A stretch of DNA of 64,000 bases from Kitagawia praeruptora. Its lineage: Eukaryota; Streptophyta; Magnoliopsida; Apiales; Apiaceae. This document shows positions 1 to 11,235 of the stretch, piece by piece. How positions within the stretch are numbered: the stretch's first letter is position 1; every line of letters starts with the position of its first letter. The DNA lies in contig CM075347.1 of NCBI GenBank assembly GCA_037693485.1, positions 146,209,501-146,273,500 of the forward strand. Reading direction: 5' to 3'. The notes below the pieces were generated by a model. The model saw only the letters and a list, made by a program, of their open reading frames with translations. It ran no database searches and was not told the DNA's origin. The position numbers and the translations under genes were made by a program.

Positions 1-2
1 CT

Positions 3-2230
3 GAGGCTGTAAGCACTACATGCTATATCCATAACAGAACTCTCATCAACAAAAACACTGGAAAGACACCTTACAATTTGATGATTGGAAAGAAGCCTAC
101 TCTAAAGTATGTTCATACTTTTGGAAGCAAATGCTTTGTATTAAAGGACAATTCTGAATATGTTGGTAAGTTTGATGCAAAGGCATTTGAAGGAATTTTT
201 CTTGGCTACTCTATGGAAAGAATTGCATACAAAGTTTATGTCATCAGCCAAAAGAAAGTTATGGAGAGCACAAATGTGACATTTGATGACAGCAAACTAC
301 CTGGACTAGAAGAAGCCAATGATGAAGATAAATATCCATTGAAGTTTGATAATATAGATGATTCTGATGAAGAGACTGAAACTGAAGTTGAAACTCGAGT
401 TCAACAAACTCAAGTGAATGATGATACAAGAGAAGAATTTGTGCCAATCAATAGTGAAGGAACAAGCATCCAAGACACACTTGTGAGTAGTGGCAACTTC
501 ACAGGGGAGGAAATGAGAATGACCATGATGTGGATGATGAAGCAACATCAAGAATGAGAAATCAGGCTGAGCACTCAAGGAAATGGGATAGATCACACAC
601 TACAGAGCAAATCATTGGAGATCCTAATGCAGGAGTAAGGACTAAGAGAGCAACTCAGAATGAGTGCCTCTATGGCTGTTTTCTATCACAAGTTGAGCCT
701 AAGAAACTTGATGATGCACTGTTGGATCCAGATTGGATTATTGCTATGCAAGAGGAGCTGAATCAATTTGAAAGGAACAAAGTATGGGAACTTGTGCCTG
801 CACCAAAGAACAGAACCATTGTTGGAACAAAATGGGTTCTAAAGAATAAGATGGATGAAGATGGTGTAATTATAAGGAACAAAGCAAGGTTGGTTGCAAA
901 AGGATACTCTTAACAGGAAGGCATTGATTATGATGAGAAATTTGCTCCTGTTGCTAGATTGGAAGCCATCAGAATATTCTTGGCATTTGCTGCTCATTCA
1001 AACTTTAAAGTGTATCAAATGGATGTCAAAAGTGCATTTCTGAATGGAGAGTTGGAAGAAGAAGTTTATGTGCAACAACCACCTGGTTTTGAGGATCCAC
1101 ACTTCCCAGAATTTGTCTACAGATTGCTTAAGGCATTGTATGGACTTAAGCAGGCTCCAAGAGCATGGTATGATACTTTATCACAATTTCTTCTTGAGAA
1201 TGAATTCACTAGAGGCACACTGGACAAGACATTGTTTTACAAGAAACATGGTGATGATCTTATCTTAGTTCAGATCTATGTGGATGATATCATTTTTGGT
1301 TCTACAAATGAGAAGCTGTATGAGAAATTTTCTAAACTCATGCAGAGCAGATATGAGATGAGTATGATGGGAGAGTTGACATTCTTTCTTGGGTTGCAAG
1401 TCAGTCAAAGGAAGGATGGTACCTTTATCAGTCAGACTAAGTACATCAAGGATTTATTGAAGAAGTTTGACTTGGAAGATTGCTCACCTGCAAAGCCACC
1501 CATGGCCACTGCCACTAAATTGGATGAAGATGCTAAAGGCAAGAAGGTAGATATCTCAGTCTACAGAGGCATGGTTGGTTCTCTACTCTATCTCACTGCA
1601 AGTAGGCCAGACATCATGTTTGCTACATGCTTGTGTGCAAGGTTTTAATCAAATCCAAAAGAATCACATTTGATTGCTATAAAAAGGATCTTTAGATATC
1701 TGAAGGGCACTCCAAGCTTGGGACTATGGTATCCTAAGGACACAGGGTTCAATCTGGTTGGTTATTCTGATGTTGATTATGCTGGATGCAGAGTGGATAG
1801 GAAAAGCACATCAGGTAGCTGCCAGTTTCTTGGACAAAGGTTAGTCTCTTGGTATAGCAAGAAACAACAATTTGTGTCAACTTCTACAGCTGAGGCTGAA
1901 TACATAGCTGCTGGAAGTTGCTGTGCTCAAGTGCTTTGGATTAGAAATCAACTTAGAGACTATGGACTTGTGTTGGAAAGAATTCCAATCATTTGTGACA
2001 ACACAAGTGCAATCTCTATAGTTGCCAATCCTGTCAATCATTCTAGGACAAAGCATATTGACATCAGATATCATTTCATAAGGGAACATGCAACTAATAG
2101 AACTATTGAGTTGCATTATGTTTCTACAGACAAACAACTAGCTGATATATTCACTAAGCCATTAGATGAAGCCACCTTCACAAGGTTGGTTAGTGAGATT
2201 GGAATGATGAATTCTTCAGATTCTGGCTAA
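3..2230 (+). pseudogene. pol: Copia pol remnant: integrase C-terminal part, reverse transcriptase, RNase H
   Basis: The frame is open from base 3. It contains the region after the integrase core (TPYNLMIGKKPT, HTFGSKC), then the conserved stretch before the polymerase (WVLKNKMDEDG), the RT with AFLNGELEEEVY, LYGLKQAPRAWY and the catalytic YVDD near 1277, and RNase H with DYAGCRVDRKSTSG, TEAEYIAA and ADIFTKPLDE. Breaks: a frameshift at roughly 505-560 (the upstream frame ends at 557; the downstream frame is open from about 530), TAA at 911-913 and TAA at 1646-1648. The intact pol at 21129-24482 has glutamine codons at both stop positions, so both stops fit a single C-to-T change. A non-functional copy. 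Confidence 0.92.
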
Positions 2231-3070
2231 GTGAATACAGCATCTAGATTGTTGCAGCAATAAACACTTAATTTATCTAAATTCTCAATATTTTTGGAGT
2301 AAGTGTTGGCTGAAATATGATTTATAAATATTTCAAATCTATTGCATATGTTGGAAAATCATATTTTTATTAACTTGAAATTTCTATGAAATTTTGAGAA
2401 AATCACTGTTTAATTTGCTAGAATATTCGTGAATGAATATGGCTGGTAAATTTTAAAAGATAGTGAAAATTGAGTTTCTATGAGTATAATTCGACAAGTC
2501 AGACTTCTCAAGTGATTCACTATTCGACATCTCTATCAAGTCTCATTAGAGCACTCTCGAGTTCTCGAATAGAGTCTTTTAGAGTTCTCGAATAGAGGTT
2601 TCCTTGACTTCTCGAATATAGTGTTTTAGTTCTCGATTGACTGAGTTCTCGAATACTATATTTGAGTTCTCGAATCATTTGAAAAGGCTAATTTCTCGCT
2701 GAATTTTAACCGATTTTGGATTTTTTATTCAAAATTCAGAATTACTCATAAAAACATATTTTACCTAATTTAGATTTATTTCTAAGTTAGATAACTACCA
2801 GCTGTGAGCTACAACCTGCTTGAGTTATCGAATAAGCCTTTCTTGATTTCTCGAATAGTTGTTTTCTACTTCTCGAATGCCTGACTTGTCGATACAGAAC
2901 ATACATCTAATCGACAATTCAAGTACTTCATACTTTTACAACTTCACATCTATTCGATTCATTTCATTCGATTTCTCAAGCATCCAAACTCCCAAAACCT
3001 CTGAAACCCTAACTGCAATATCTAAATTTCTTCTTCAACCTTCAATTTCTTCTCTCTCTCTCTCACACAA
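2231..3070 (+). other. Non-coding spacer between pol and third ORF, with TTCGA-motif cluster
   Basis: No coding potential. The first ~250 bases are plain AT-rich sequence. From about 2485 to 2905 the motif TTCTCGAATAG and variants (TTCGACAAGTC, CTCGAATCA) recur many times at about 15-25 base spacing. The last part before the ATG at 3071 is a CT-rich leader ending in CTCTCTCTCTCTCACAC, as expected of a 5' leader or splice-acceptor tract for a subgenomic mRNA. Confidence 0.7.
2485..2905 (+). repeat. Cluster of short TTCTCGAAT-type motifs (internal cluster)
   Basis: Repeated 9-13 bp motifs around TTCTCGAAT, interspersed rather than in strict tandem. In this orientation most copies are the reverse complement of the ATTCGAGAA copies in the 3' LTR cluster at 8505-8885, so the element's own RNA could pair with itself at many points. 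Confidence 0.75.
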
Positions 3071-6000
3071 ATGGCAACAGTAAAGTTCAACACCAATTTC
3101 ATTGCTCTAATTAGTGATGTTGAAGCACCCAACGCCAATTTCAAGTGCTTTGTGAAGTGGATGTCTGAATCGTACATCAAGAATGCTCTATCTGTTAACC
3201 CAACTCTGTATCTCGACATTCTAGAACAGTTTTGGCAGTCTGCTACAGTGGAGGTGGTGGCTCTTGACTCTACAATATCCTCGTACATCATCTACTGCAA
3301 GATTCAATACAAAAATCTCACTATCACCCCAGAGGATATGAATGAGGCACTTGGGATGGGTACCAAAGGAGCGGTGTATGACCCACTTGCTACAAATGCT
3401 GAATTGGAAGACTTCTTTGACTTCATCAACTATGCAGACAGAATCAGTCTTGGGCACTTGAACAGGAAGCATTTGAGGAAGGAATGGATTTATGTGTTTG
3501 CTACACTTCTTCAAGTCTTCACTGCAAGAAAATCTAGCTATGACCAAATCAGCACTCCTACACTGCAAATAGGCTATGCCTTAGCTTATGGAAAGAAGAT
3601 AGATGTTAGTCTCATCATTCTGTAGGAGTTGTATGGAAGACTTGGTAAGAACTCAGCCAAGAGAGGTAATGAAATTTTCTTCCCTCGTTTTATTCAATCT
3701 GTCCTTAATTTCTTAGATGATAAATTGATTGAATTAGATGGGATGAATAAAAATAGAATAGGCTATCCTAAATCCATGACCAAACTCATTTTTGGTAATT
3801 TGGAGACTAGGAATGATGTGGATGTAAGACTTAACATAACTCCCTATATGGAGAGTTTGTTTAGAACTTACCCCCACAACATGCCAACATTTGCCTCTAA
3901 GTCTGAGTTATCTAAGCCCAAGCAAGTAGAACAAAATGCTAACCCAGGGCTAGCTAACCAACCCTCTCACCCAAACACCTTACCAATTACTGAACCAACT
4001 GCATCATCCTCTCAAAAGGGTGATGTTAGTAAAAAGAAGAGAAAGGAAGTAATGTCTGCACCATTAAATATCTTATCTGCAGCAGCATTAGCTGTTGAAC
4101 TAGGTCTAGAAAGTGAGGAACCAGAGTCACCCTTACTAAGGCCAAAGAAGAAGAAGAAAACAAAGACCACCTCTTCAGTCACACAAATGGCTGAAGTTGT
4201 AAAATCAGGGGCAAACAGCTCACTAGATTTATCCTCTCAACATGGTGAATCTATAGAATCAAGCATCCTCCCCAATGCACCTTCTTGTATTGAGTCAGCA
4301 CATGGGAGTGATAAGGCTGGCACTACACTGAGTGGAGAGAACATCACACTTGAAACTCCCTCTATCTCTCAGGGGGAGTTGCCAAAATCTACTCTACAAT
4401 GTGCCCGTTTGGCTCAGCTTCTTTTATGGGCTTATGGACTTATTTTCGGGTAAAAATTTTATATTTTGATAATCTTTTTTTATACAAGTATTTAATGTAT
4501 ATTTGAGATTCAATAAGTTGCAAAAATAAGTTAGAAAATAAGTTGGTAAGTTAGGAATCTCTAACTTTGTCTTAAAATAAGTTGACTTATTCTGGAAAAA
4601 AGTTCCCCCAAACACCCCCAATACACTTCTCTTCCAGAATCTTCATCTCAAATTTCTTTGGAGCCTGTAATTCAAGAAATTGAAGAGCAAGGCCTTGATC
4701 ACCAAGAATCCTTTTCTCTTGGTGAGCCCATGAATTCAAGTGACTTAGTGCATGACACTTTGCTCACCACCCAGGACCCACATTTAGATGGTGAGGGAAT
4801 GCATGCTGGGGCATATCCTAATGACACCATCACAAACACAGAGGTTTCACTAGTTTTTACTAGAGACTCTATGCATGTGTCAATTGCTGGTGTAACTCAT
4901 CCCACTTTTGTGGAGACACCAGTAGTAGAGTCAATTCCTCCGGTTACAGAAGTTGCATCTGCAACTGAGGAGTCTAGATTACCTAGCTCTAGCTCTGACT
5001 TTATGTCACAATGGCTGAAGCCTGTGCAACATGACAGTGCTTCAGGATCAGGGTCTGTTCCACAAAAATTGACGGTTGAAGCACTTCAAAGCTTAATTGT
5101 GGATAAGATTCCTGAGTTTGTAAAAATAGCTCAGAACCTTGTCACCTACAACATCTCTAATCCAGACTATGAGGCCATCCTACTATGCCATTGGGATGAT
5201 GTGGAGATGCAGAAGGCCAAAATTATTGATGATGCTGAGAGAGATGGCAATGCAGATGCCTGGCTGCAAGGAAAGTATGATGTAACTCTCAGTGAAGCAC
5301 TTCAATATCTTAGAGAGGAATACATCACTTCACTTGGCTCCAATGCAAAATCCATGTCTCCTGGTGAAGTGTATGAAGCTGTAAATGATTCCTACAAGGG
5401 TTTTCTCAAGGCTGCACACTATCTTGGCAAGGGAGTCAAAACTGAAGTCAACAGGGTGTGTGACAAGACAGCCACTTCAGTAGCAGAAGTAAAGAGGGCC
5501 TTTGATGCTAAATTTCCTCAACTAGATAGTGTGGTCAAAGATCTCAAACACTGCAACACCACCTGCACCAAGATGGACCATGGTCTAGCCCTCCTCACAG
5601 ATACAGTCACAGGCCTAGGAAAAAGATTTCAAAATCTATCTAATTACAGAGGCCAATGCCATGCTCAGAACATTGTTCAAAAATCAGTATGGGGACAAGT
5701 TGGTCACTGAAGTCCCTGTGCATGAAATGTCCAAGTCTAAAGTGCAAAGGCTGCAAGATCAATCATTAACTGGTTTCAAGGCCACTACACTGTTCACCAA
5801 GGTTGATACTCTTGAACGGGAGGTGGTGTCTCTCAAAGAATCCAATGCCCATCTGGCAGACAAGGTTACAAATCTAACTGAGCAATTGAACACTCAAGCC
5901 ACTACCACTGCTAATGTTCTTTTGGATCAACAATCTATGCTGTCTGCCATGATGAAGCACATGGGTATCCCTCTACTTGCAGAATCTTCAACTCCAAAGG

Positions 6001-8039
6001 CTCCTACTACAGCCTCTGTGCCTGACAACAAGCCTAAGGGGGAGAAGAGGATAGCAAGGAACTCAAAATCTAAGGGGGAGCCTCAGACTAAGGGGGAGAA
6101 ATCTCAAACCAAAGGCATTACAACAAATGAGGGTGGCCAACCAAGAACTGATAAGTCATCTCAGTCTGAGAAATCTACATCCAAGGATGACAAGCTGAAG
6201 AAAGCGGTTGTAGATGAAGTTGCCAAGCCATCTGAAACTGAAGGGAAGTCAGAATATGAATTTGACATCCCTGACATTGCTAAACAATCCCTTCAATCTG
6301 AACCTTCAGAATTCAGAACTGTGCTTACTCAAAGGGTATGTCAAGAAACTACAAACTCTAGACTATACCATGACATAGTCTTTTTGAAACATCTACAAGA
6401 GTTAAGGAAAAGAGCCAATTTCCATTACTTTGACTACATCAAGCTTCTTGTGCAAGATGTGTTTCTAGTCACTGTAGTGAGAAGAGAAATTGTGCAAACC
6501 AATCCCCATGCCATCATTCTTTCAAATGATAGAGAAGTCTTAGTTCACACTGCCAAGAACCTCTTTCACATCCACATTGAAGCCTTTCAAATTCTATCTA
6601 GCTCTGAACTTGGAACAATCATCAAGAAGATAGAAAGGAATAACTCACTAGACAATGATATGCTCAAAGAGATTCTCACCAATTGCATGAAATCTCAACT
6701 GCCTCAAGTAGTTCCTCAGCCTTATTGTATTCTATATGAAAAGGATCAAGACATTGTTGCTTTCAGGTTTGGCCACCATCTAAAAGCAAACAACATGTCC
6801 ATCATAAAGTTTCTGGCTGGAGTTCTACATTCAAGGAGTGGAAAATCTGAATCTGAAAAGGAGGCTCTTAACATTCTGGTGAAGTTTATCAACTCTCAAT
6901 TAGACATCAAGCCAATTGCTCAAGGTGGAAAGTCAAATCAAGACAAGGATGATCATGATAAGAGTGGAAGCAGGGGTGGAGATCAAGGGAGATATAAGGG
7001 CAGTGATGACAAGAAGAAAAGGGATGATAAAAGCAGAAAGAAGGATGATGACAAGGGTGGAGGAAAGGTATATGAAAAGAAGAGTGGAAAACAGCAAGCC
7101 ATGAACATTACTAATGACACTCCTACCACAACACAAGGCTCAATGTCTAGGGTGGATGTCACTAGTAATGATTCATCAAAATCTACATCTCTGGCCTCTG
7201 CAAATGTTTTACTACCTCAAGAAGAGAAGGGGATTCAAGTCAAGAAACCATATGTATGTTTCAAAAAGCAAACTGCTAATGGAACACTACTATGGTCAGC
7301 CAACAAAGGTCAGAAGTTTCTGCCAAACAATCGAGTGAAAAAGTTTAAATTCAAGCATGCTGCTAGGAGAGTAAAGCCATCCAGGTTAAGGGCCCTAACA
7401 ATCATTCCAGGATTGAAACTCCAACCACTAGATGAAGATTTTGATGAAGACCAGCTGCTATTTCTAAGAGCTCAAAGAATCTGTTCTGCTGCAATTGTGA
7501 ATAACCTCCTTGAAATCAAGTATACTGATGGGAGACAGAGAAAGTTCAAACAAGGGGGTTGTCAGAATTGGGGCAAGCTATATGAGATAGAAAGAATTAT
7601 TGCACTGTTGGATTCTGAAGACAAAGTGGAGAGAGAATGGAAGCTAGAGTTGATTGACTTTGTGAGAATGAAGAGAAATCATGTTGAAGCAATAAGGAAG
7701 GGGTGCCTTGAAAAATGGTTAGAAAGAGAGAAAGAACTTGATAGACTGGAGATTGAAGCAGATAAGCTAAGGGCCAAGGGGCTGTGTAGAGTTCAGTTTG
7801 ATCCCTATATGGTGAAGTATAGGAGGAGAAATGGAGACAATGTCAATATCAGAATGAATCTACTCAGTCACTATCCTGCCAACCTTCTAAAGCCAGTACT
7901 TGAAGATTTCAAAAACTATATTCTACTTGAAGAACTGGATGCTATGGCAGAAATCATAAGAGCTATGGATGAGAATGCAAGGAGGGAGAAGGAAAGAAAA
8001 CAGAAAGCATATGATGATCTACAAGCCAAGGCAATGTAG
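3071..8039 (+). pseudogene. Sirevirus third ORF (env-like / ORF3), broken
   Basis: Starts at ATG 3071 after a CT-rich leader and ends at TAG 8037-8039. Breaks: TAG at 3623-3625 (fits CAG to TAG), a 222-bp frame-neutral MITE insertion near 4397-4622, and a frameshift near 5640-5700 where the 4658-5710 frame passes to the 5661-8039 frame. Without the MITE it would encode roughly 1580 residues. Visible parts: an N-terminal domain sharing the spacing PTLxxDxLxQxWxSA with the third ORF at 15509-19504; a Ser/Thr/Pro-rich middle; KGE-rich repeats near 6040-6110; a basic Lys/Asp/Gly-rich stretch (6930-7090); and a charged helical C-terminus. I see no signal peptide or convincing membrane segment. Such ORFs are often called envelope-like, but a membrane role is not supported here. 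Confidence 0.8.
4401..4618. mobile_element. MITE-like insertion inside the third ORF
   Basis: A non-coding AT-rich block whose ends are imperfect inverted repeats: left GTGCCCGTTTGG, right (reverse complement) GGGGTGTTTGG. CAAT flanks both sides (4397-4400 and 4619-4622), a possible target duplication. Total extra sequence is 222 bp, a multiple of three, and the reading frame is the same on both sides. AATAAGTT repeats inside are typical of plant hAT/Harbinger-type MITEs with GTTTGG ends. The insertion carries in-frame stops. Superfamily assignment is inference. Confidence 0.65.
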
Positions 8040-8209
8040 ATGGAATCAAATGAGAATGGCTAGTATTTCATCATACTGTAAGATTATTTATCTTGTAATT
8101 TCATTCATGTGCTCAATCAATCTACATACCTGTACTTTTAAAGTTATATCTTCATGTATGTTAGGCTTATTATCAGACATGAAATTGTGATTAAGGGTCT
8201 CACTCACAA

Positions 8210-8220
8210 TTTGGGGGAGA
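8210..8220 (+). promoter_or_regulatory. Polypurine tract
   Basis: TTTGGGGGAGA lies one base before the TGTTAG start of the 3' LTR at 8222, the expected place for the plus-strand primer. The complete element at 14108-28697 uses an equivalent TTGGGGGAGAT next to its 3' LTR. Confidence 0.85.
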
Positions 8221-8221
8221 T

Positions 8222-9467
8222 TGTTAGTCACAGAGGCATGCCTGTACTCATCTAATAACAAGCATAATTGTTTGTAATGCTTTGCATTACTTACATGACC
8301 TCTTAACTGAGGGAACCTCTAGTTGTAGAGTTTCTGTTTGTATTGTACTTGTAGTAGGCATCAAATCCTAGTTGTGTAACTGTACTTATAGAGTCTAGAA
8401 TAATGCTTGAAAGAAGTTCCAAGGTTCATGCCTCAAGCAAGAAGATAAAGACTATCAAATAATCACAGTTGGGATTTGAAGAAATGAAGAATTTGCCTAA
8501 GTACCAATTCGAGAAGTATATTTGTCTATTCGAGAAGTCAAGCATTCGAGAAGTCAGGGATTCGATATCTCAAGACACTATTCGATATCTCTGAACACAC
8601 TGTTCGATATCTCAGAGATTCGATATGTCTATGTACTCTATTCGAGAACTCAAGGAGTCAACAAGTCAAAGTTCCATTCGATATCTCAAGGACTCAAAAA
8701 GCTATTCGATATCTCAAGGATTCGACAAGTCAAATATCCTATTCGACAACTCAAGGAATCCTGAAGAAAAGAGCTATTCGAGAAGTGATTCGATATGTCA
8801 ATATAACAGTGTTCGAGAACTCAGAGTTATCGACCAAGTCAATTCTAGTTCTCGAATCACCTACTTAGTCACTTCTCGAATACATTCTTGGAGACAAAAT
8901 ACTGAAGAAATTGTACAAGTCTGAAACATGCAACAAGCCAATGTACTTTATGGACCACAATCTGTAACGTGCTCTGGAAAGCCTACAAGGAAGCTTGGAG
9001 AGATATAGAAGAGACAAGGAGCTAAAGAAGTGGATCTGAACAGGCTTTGCAAAGTCAAATCTGTAACCGTCTGGACACTTACTCAAAAAGGATAGACAGA
9101 CTAGAAAGTAATTTGTTCAGCTACCTTATTTGTAGTAAGTAGGGTGTATCCATGTTCTATAAGGATACAGCCTCACTTCCTTAGTCAAAAAACATAGTAA
9201 CTAAGTGAGTCAAGTTTTTCATACACTGTAAGCTATATCTCTCTGAGAAAAAGGAAGCTGAGAATACTATCATTTGTATTCACAGATTGTAGCAACCTTT
9301 ATCTAATAATACATTAGATTAAAGTGATATTGTGTCTTGTGTTGATTCTTTATCCGCACCTTCACTTGTGCACACACAAACATGTATCTGCTATATGACT
9401 CAAAAGAAAAGTTCAAGAATCCATTCACCCCCCCTCTGTATTCTTTTACCGTGTCCAATACTCAACA
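8222..9467 (+). repeat. 3' LTR of the decayed Sirevirus-type element
   Basis: Begins TGTTAGTCACAGAGGCATG right after the polypurine tract and ends ACTCAACA (TG...CA), 1246 bp. The solo LTR at 60957-62248 is the same family and confirms both ends. It contains the ATTCGAGAA cluster at 8505-8885. Confidence 0.9.
8505..8885 (+). repeat. Cluster of ATTCGAGAA / ATTCGATATCTCAAG motifs in the LTR
   Basis: About fifteen to twenty copies of TTCGAGAAGTCA, TTCGAGAACTCA and TTCGATATCTCA at about 18-24 bp spacing; the last copies are inverted (TTCTCGAAT). The same cluster is at 61240-61680 in the solo LTR. Confidence 0.85.
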
Positions 9468-9505
9468 CAAATATAAAGAAATTTGTTATTTTTGAGTTAA
9501 ATATC

Positions 9506-9925
9506 TATAGCGTCGGCATTTTAAGGGGCGACGCTATAAGCTATACCTATAGCGTCGACATTTTAAGGGGCGATGCTATAAGCTATACCCATAGCGTCGG
9601 CATTCTAAGAGGCGATGCTATAGGCTACATCTATAGCGTCGGTTCAAAGATGACCGACACTATAATCTATACCTATAGTGTCGGTTCTTTGCTGAACGAC
9701 GCAAATATCCATTTTAGCATCGGTATTTTTATTGGCGACGTTATAGGCTATTCCTATAGCGTCGGTTAATGCAAACAACTGACGCCATAGCTTCTGGCAG
9801 AAGTAAATAAACGTCGGTTAATGCAAACAACAGACGCAATAGGTACAATGGACGCCTATAGCGTCGATTAATGTAAACAACCGACGCTATAGATGCGACG
9901 CCATATGTCATTTATGTACTAGTAA
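9506..9925. repeat. Palindromic ~43-bp repeats with a CACTA-like end
   Basis: About nine degenerate units, each with TATAGCGTCGG, a short loop, then (C)CGACGCTATA, so each unit is a small hairpin. Spacing is about 43 bp at the left and less regular to the right. The array ends near GTACTAGTA (about 9917-9925), whose reverse complement TACTAGTACA differs by one base from CACTAGTACA-type CACTA ends. This is best read as the subterminal repeat region of a CACTA element cut off on the left by the LTR element ending at 9467. Confidence 0.55.
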
Positions 9926-10214
9926 ATTCTGTTTCGTAGTCTGACTTTTATATTCTTAACATAATGTTAATGGAGTCTTTGTCGTTTCCTTTCCTTATGC
10001 TCACAGTCTCAGGTGCAAGTTCATGGCCATATTCTTATTTTAATGACAATTTTTTATTAATTGTAAGGTGACGGTTGCTAGCTAATAGATAGATAAGGGG
10101 GGACTTTAGCATGGCAAAACAATTTTAGAGGTTCTAATTGCATGCATTATTTTTCATGTTCCGTTCATCTTAAACAATGTTTTTCTTACTATTAGGTAAT
10201 TAATTTGTAATATT

Positions 10215-10398
10215 TTCTTATTTTTATTTTATTTGGTTTTAAAATCGAAACCGAACCGATAAAAACCGAATCGGGGTTTTAAAACTGAAACCGATGGTTC
10301 GGTTGCGGTTTCGGTTTTCAATTTTTAAAATCGAGGACTTCCGGTTCGGTTCCGGTTTTACCCAAAAACCGAACCGAACCGAGGTTTGCTATCCCCTA
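10215..10398. mobile_element. hAT-like element end rich in CCGAACCGAA
   Basis: Dense ACCGAACCGA / TTCGGTTTCGG repeats on both strands end at TTTGCTATCCCCTAA. Its reverse complement, TTAGGGGATAGCAAA, resembles the CAGGGGTGGCAAA-type terminus of plant hAT elements with CGGTTCGG subterminal repeats. The matching left end was not found, so this may be a fragment. Confidence 0.4.
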
Positions 10399-10559
10399 AT
10401 ATATACGAAAGTGGTGATCAGAAATTGAGAATATCATTTTATCGGGTATTATTCAAATTCGATGGTATTCAGTCCCGAAATGGTTGTACACGTAAATAGA
10501 TAATATTGTTCATTAGCTATGATATGATGAGATTATCGTAGTATGCTGAACGAATTATG

Positions 10560-11235
10560 GAATCAAGATGTTGTTGAGATTGCTGGCCATTGTTTCGGCT
10601 AGCAGCTATGTTGTTGAGTTTGCTAACCAATTGTTCTGCCTAGTAGTTATGTTTCAATCGAGAATGAAATAATTCAAGTTGAACGACCACTATTCGACTG
10701 AGTTTAACAACCCACTTTGTGGGGTATTGATAATGAAGATTACCGAAAGGTAATTGTTAAGACAGATGACCTAAAGTGGGCCTTGAAATACGGATGGATC
10801 CATTTCGTGGTTACGAAGATTGACGAAAGGTGCTAGTAAGACATATGATAATAATTGCATCTGGAAATGTTAAGGTTAATATACCTAATAAGGTCGCTCA
10901 GTCAAACAGATTTTTCCCCATGTTAAAGTTTTGCAAGTTTTCTCCTTCAAATTATTGTCATGTAAAGCGAAAGCGACTTAGAAATAAAAGTTGCTTAGTA
11001 GAATTATGTGCATGTAAAGTGTGTAAGAGAACTTTCGATACTAGTGTGTAGTGTGCAACTGCAAGAGTAGAACTGTATCTCTTGTCAGTCCTTTTGTATG
11101 AACTTATTATCTTTGTGACGAAATTTTATGTGTAATCATAAAACAGTTGATGTTTGATTATGTTGGTTCAAGTACAAAGATAGCATGACAATCCCGGGTC
11201 GAATCTTGGATGTAAATCCGAGTCGGGGCTGTCAC
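10560..11235 (+). other. Possible LTR fragment ending GGGGCTGTCACA
   Basis: Two pairs of imperfect direct repeats (near 10568 and 10607, each ATGTTGTTGAG...; near 10735 and 10818, each GAAGATT..CGAAAGGT) precede a terminus reading GAGTCGGGGCTGTCACA at 11235, like plant gypsy LTR ends. No matching start and no target duplication were found. Confidence 0.3.

Larger units (their letters stand above)
1..9467 (+). mobile_element. Decayed Sirevirus-lineage Ty1/copia element, 5' part outside the window
   Basis: In order on the + strand: end of integrase, reverse transcriptase and RNase H (1-2230), a non-coding spacer (2231-3070), a long third ORF (3071-8039), polypurine tract (8210-8220) and 3' LTR (8222-9467). 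A third ORF between pol and the 3' LTR is a feature of Sireviruses (SIRE/Maximus lineage). The pol proteins closely resemble those of the complete element at 14108-28697, but the third ORF and LTR are clearly different, so these are two families. Two stops and a frameshift in pol, and a stop, a frameshift and a MITE in the third ORF, make this copy incapable of autonomous transposition. The 5' target duplication cannot be checked because the left end is outside the window. Confidence 0.9.

Noticed and set aside
8522..8924. Plus-strand ORFs inside the LTR (also at 61257-61791)
   Set aside because: Peptide repeats come from the TTCGATATCTCAAG motif cluster.
8222..9467. Treating this LTR as a solo LTR
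   Set aside because: A polypurine tract and the third ORF lie immediately upstream, so it is the 3' LTR of the element starting left of the window.
9332..9769. 145-aa plus-strand ORF
   Set aside because: It runs from the LTR end into the palindromic repeats; the repeated peptide comes from the ~43-bp units.
9506..9895. CRISPR-like regular repeats
   Set aside because: Units are self-palindromic and degenerate with short variable loops, in plant DNA; transposon subterminal repeats explain them.
10830..11051. 73-aa plus-strand ORF
   Set aside because: No motif, isolated, inside a probable LTR fragment.
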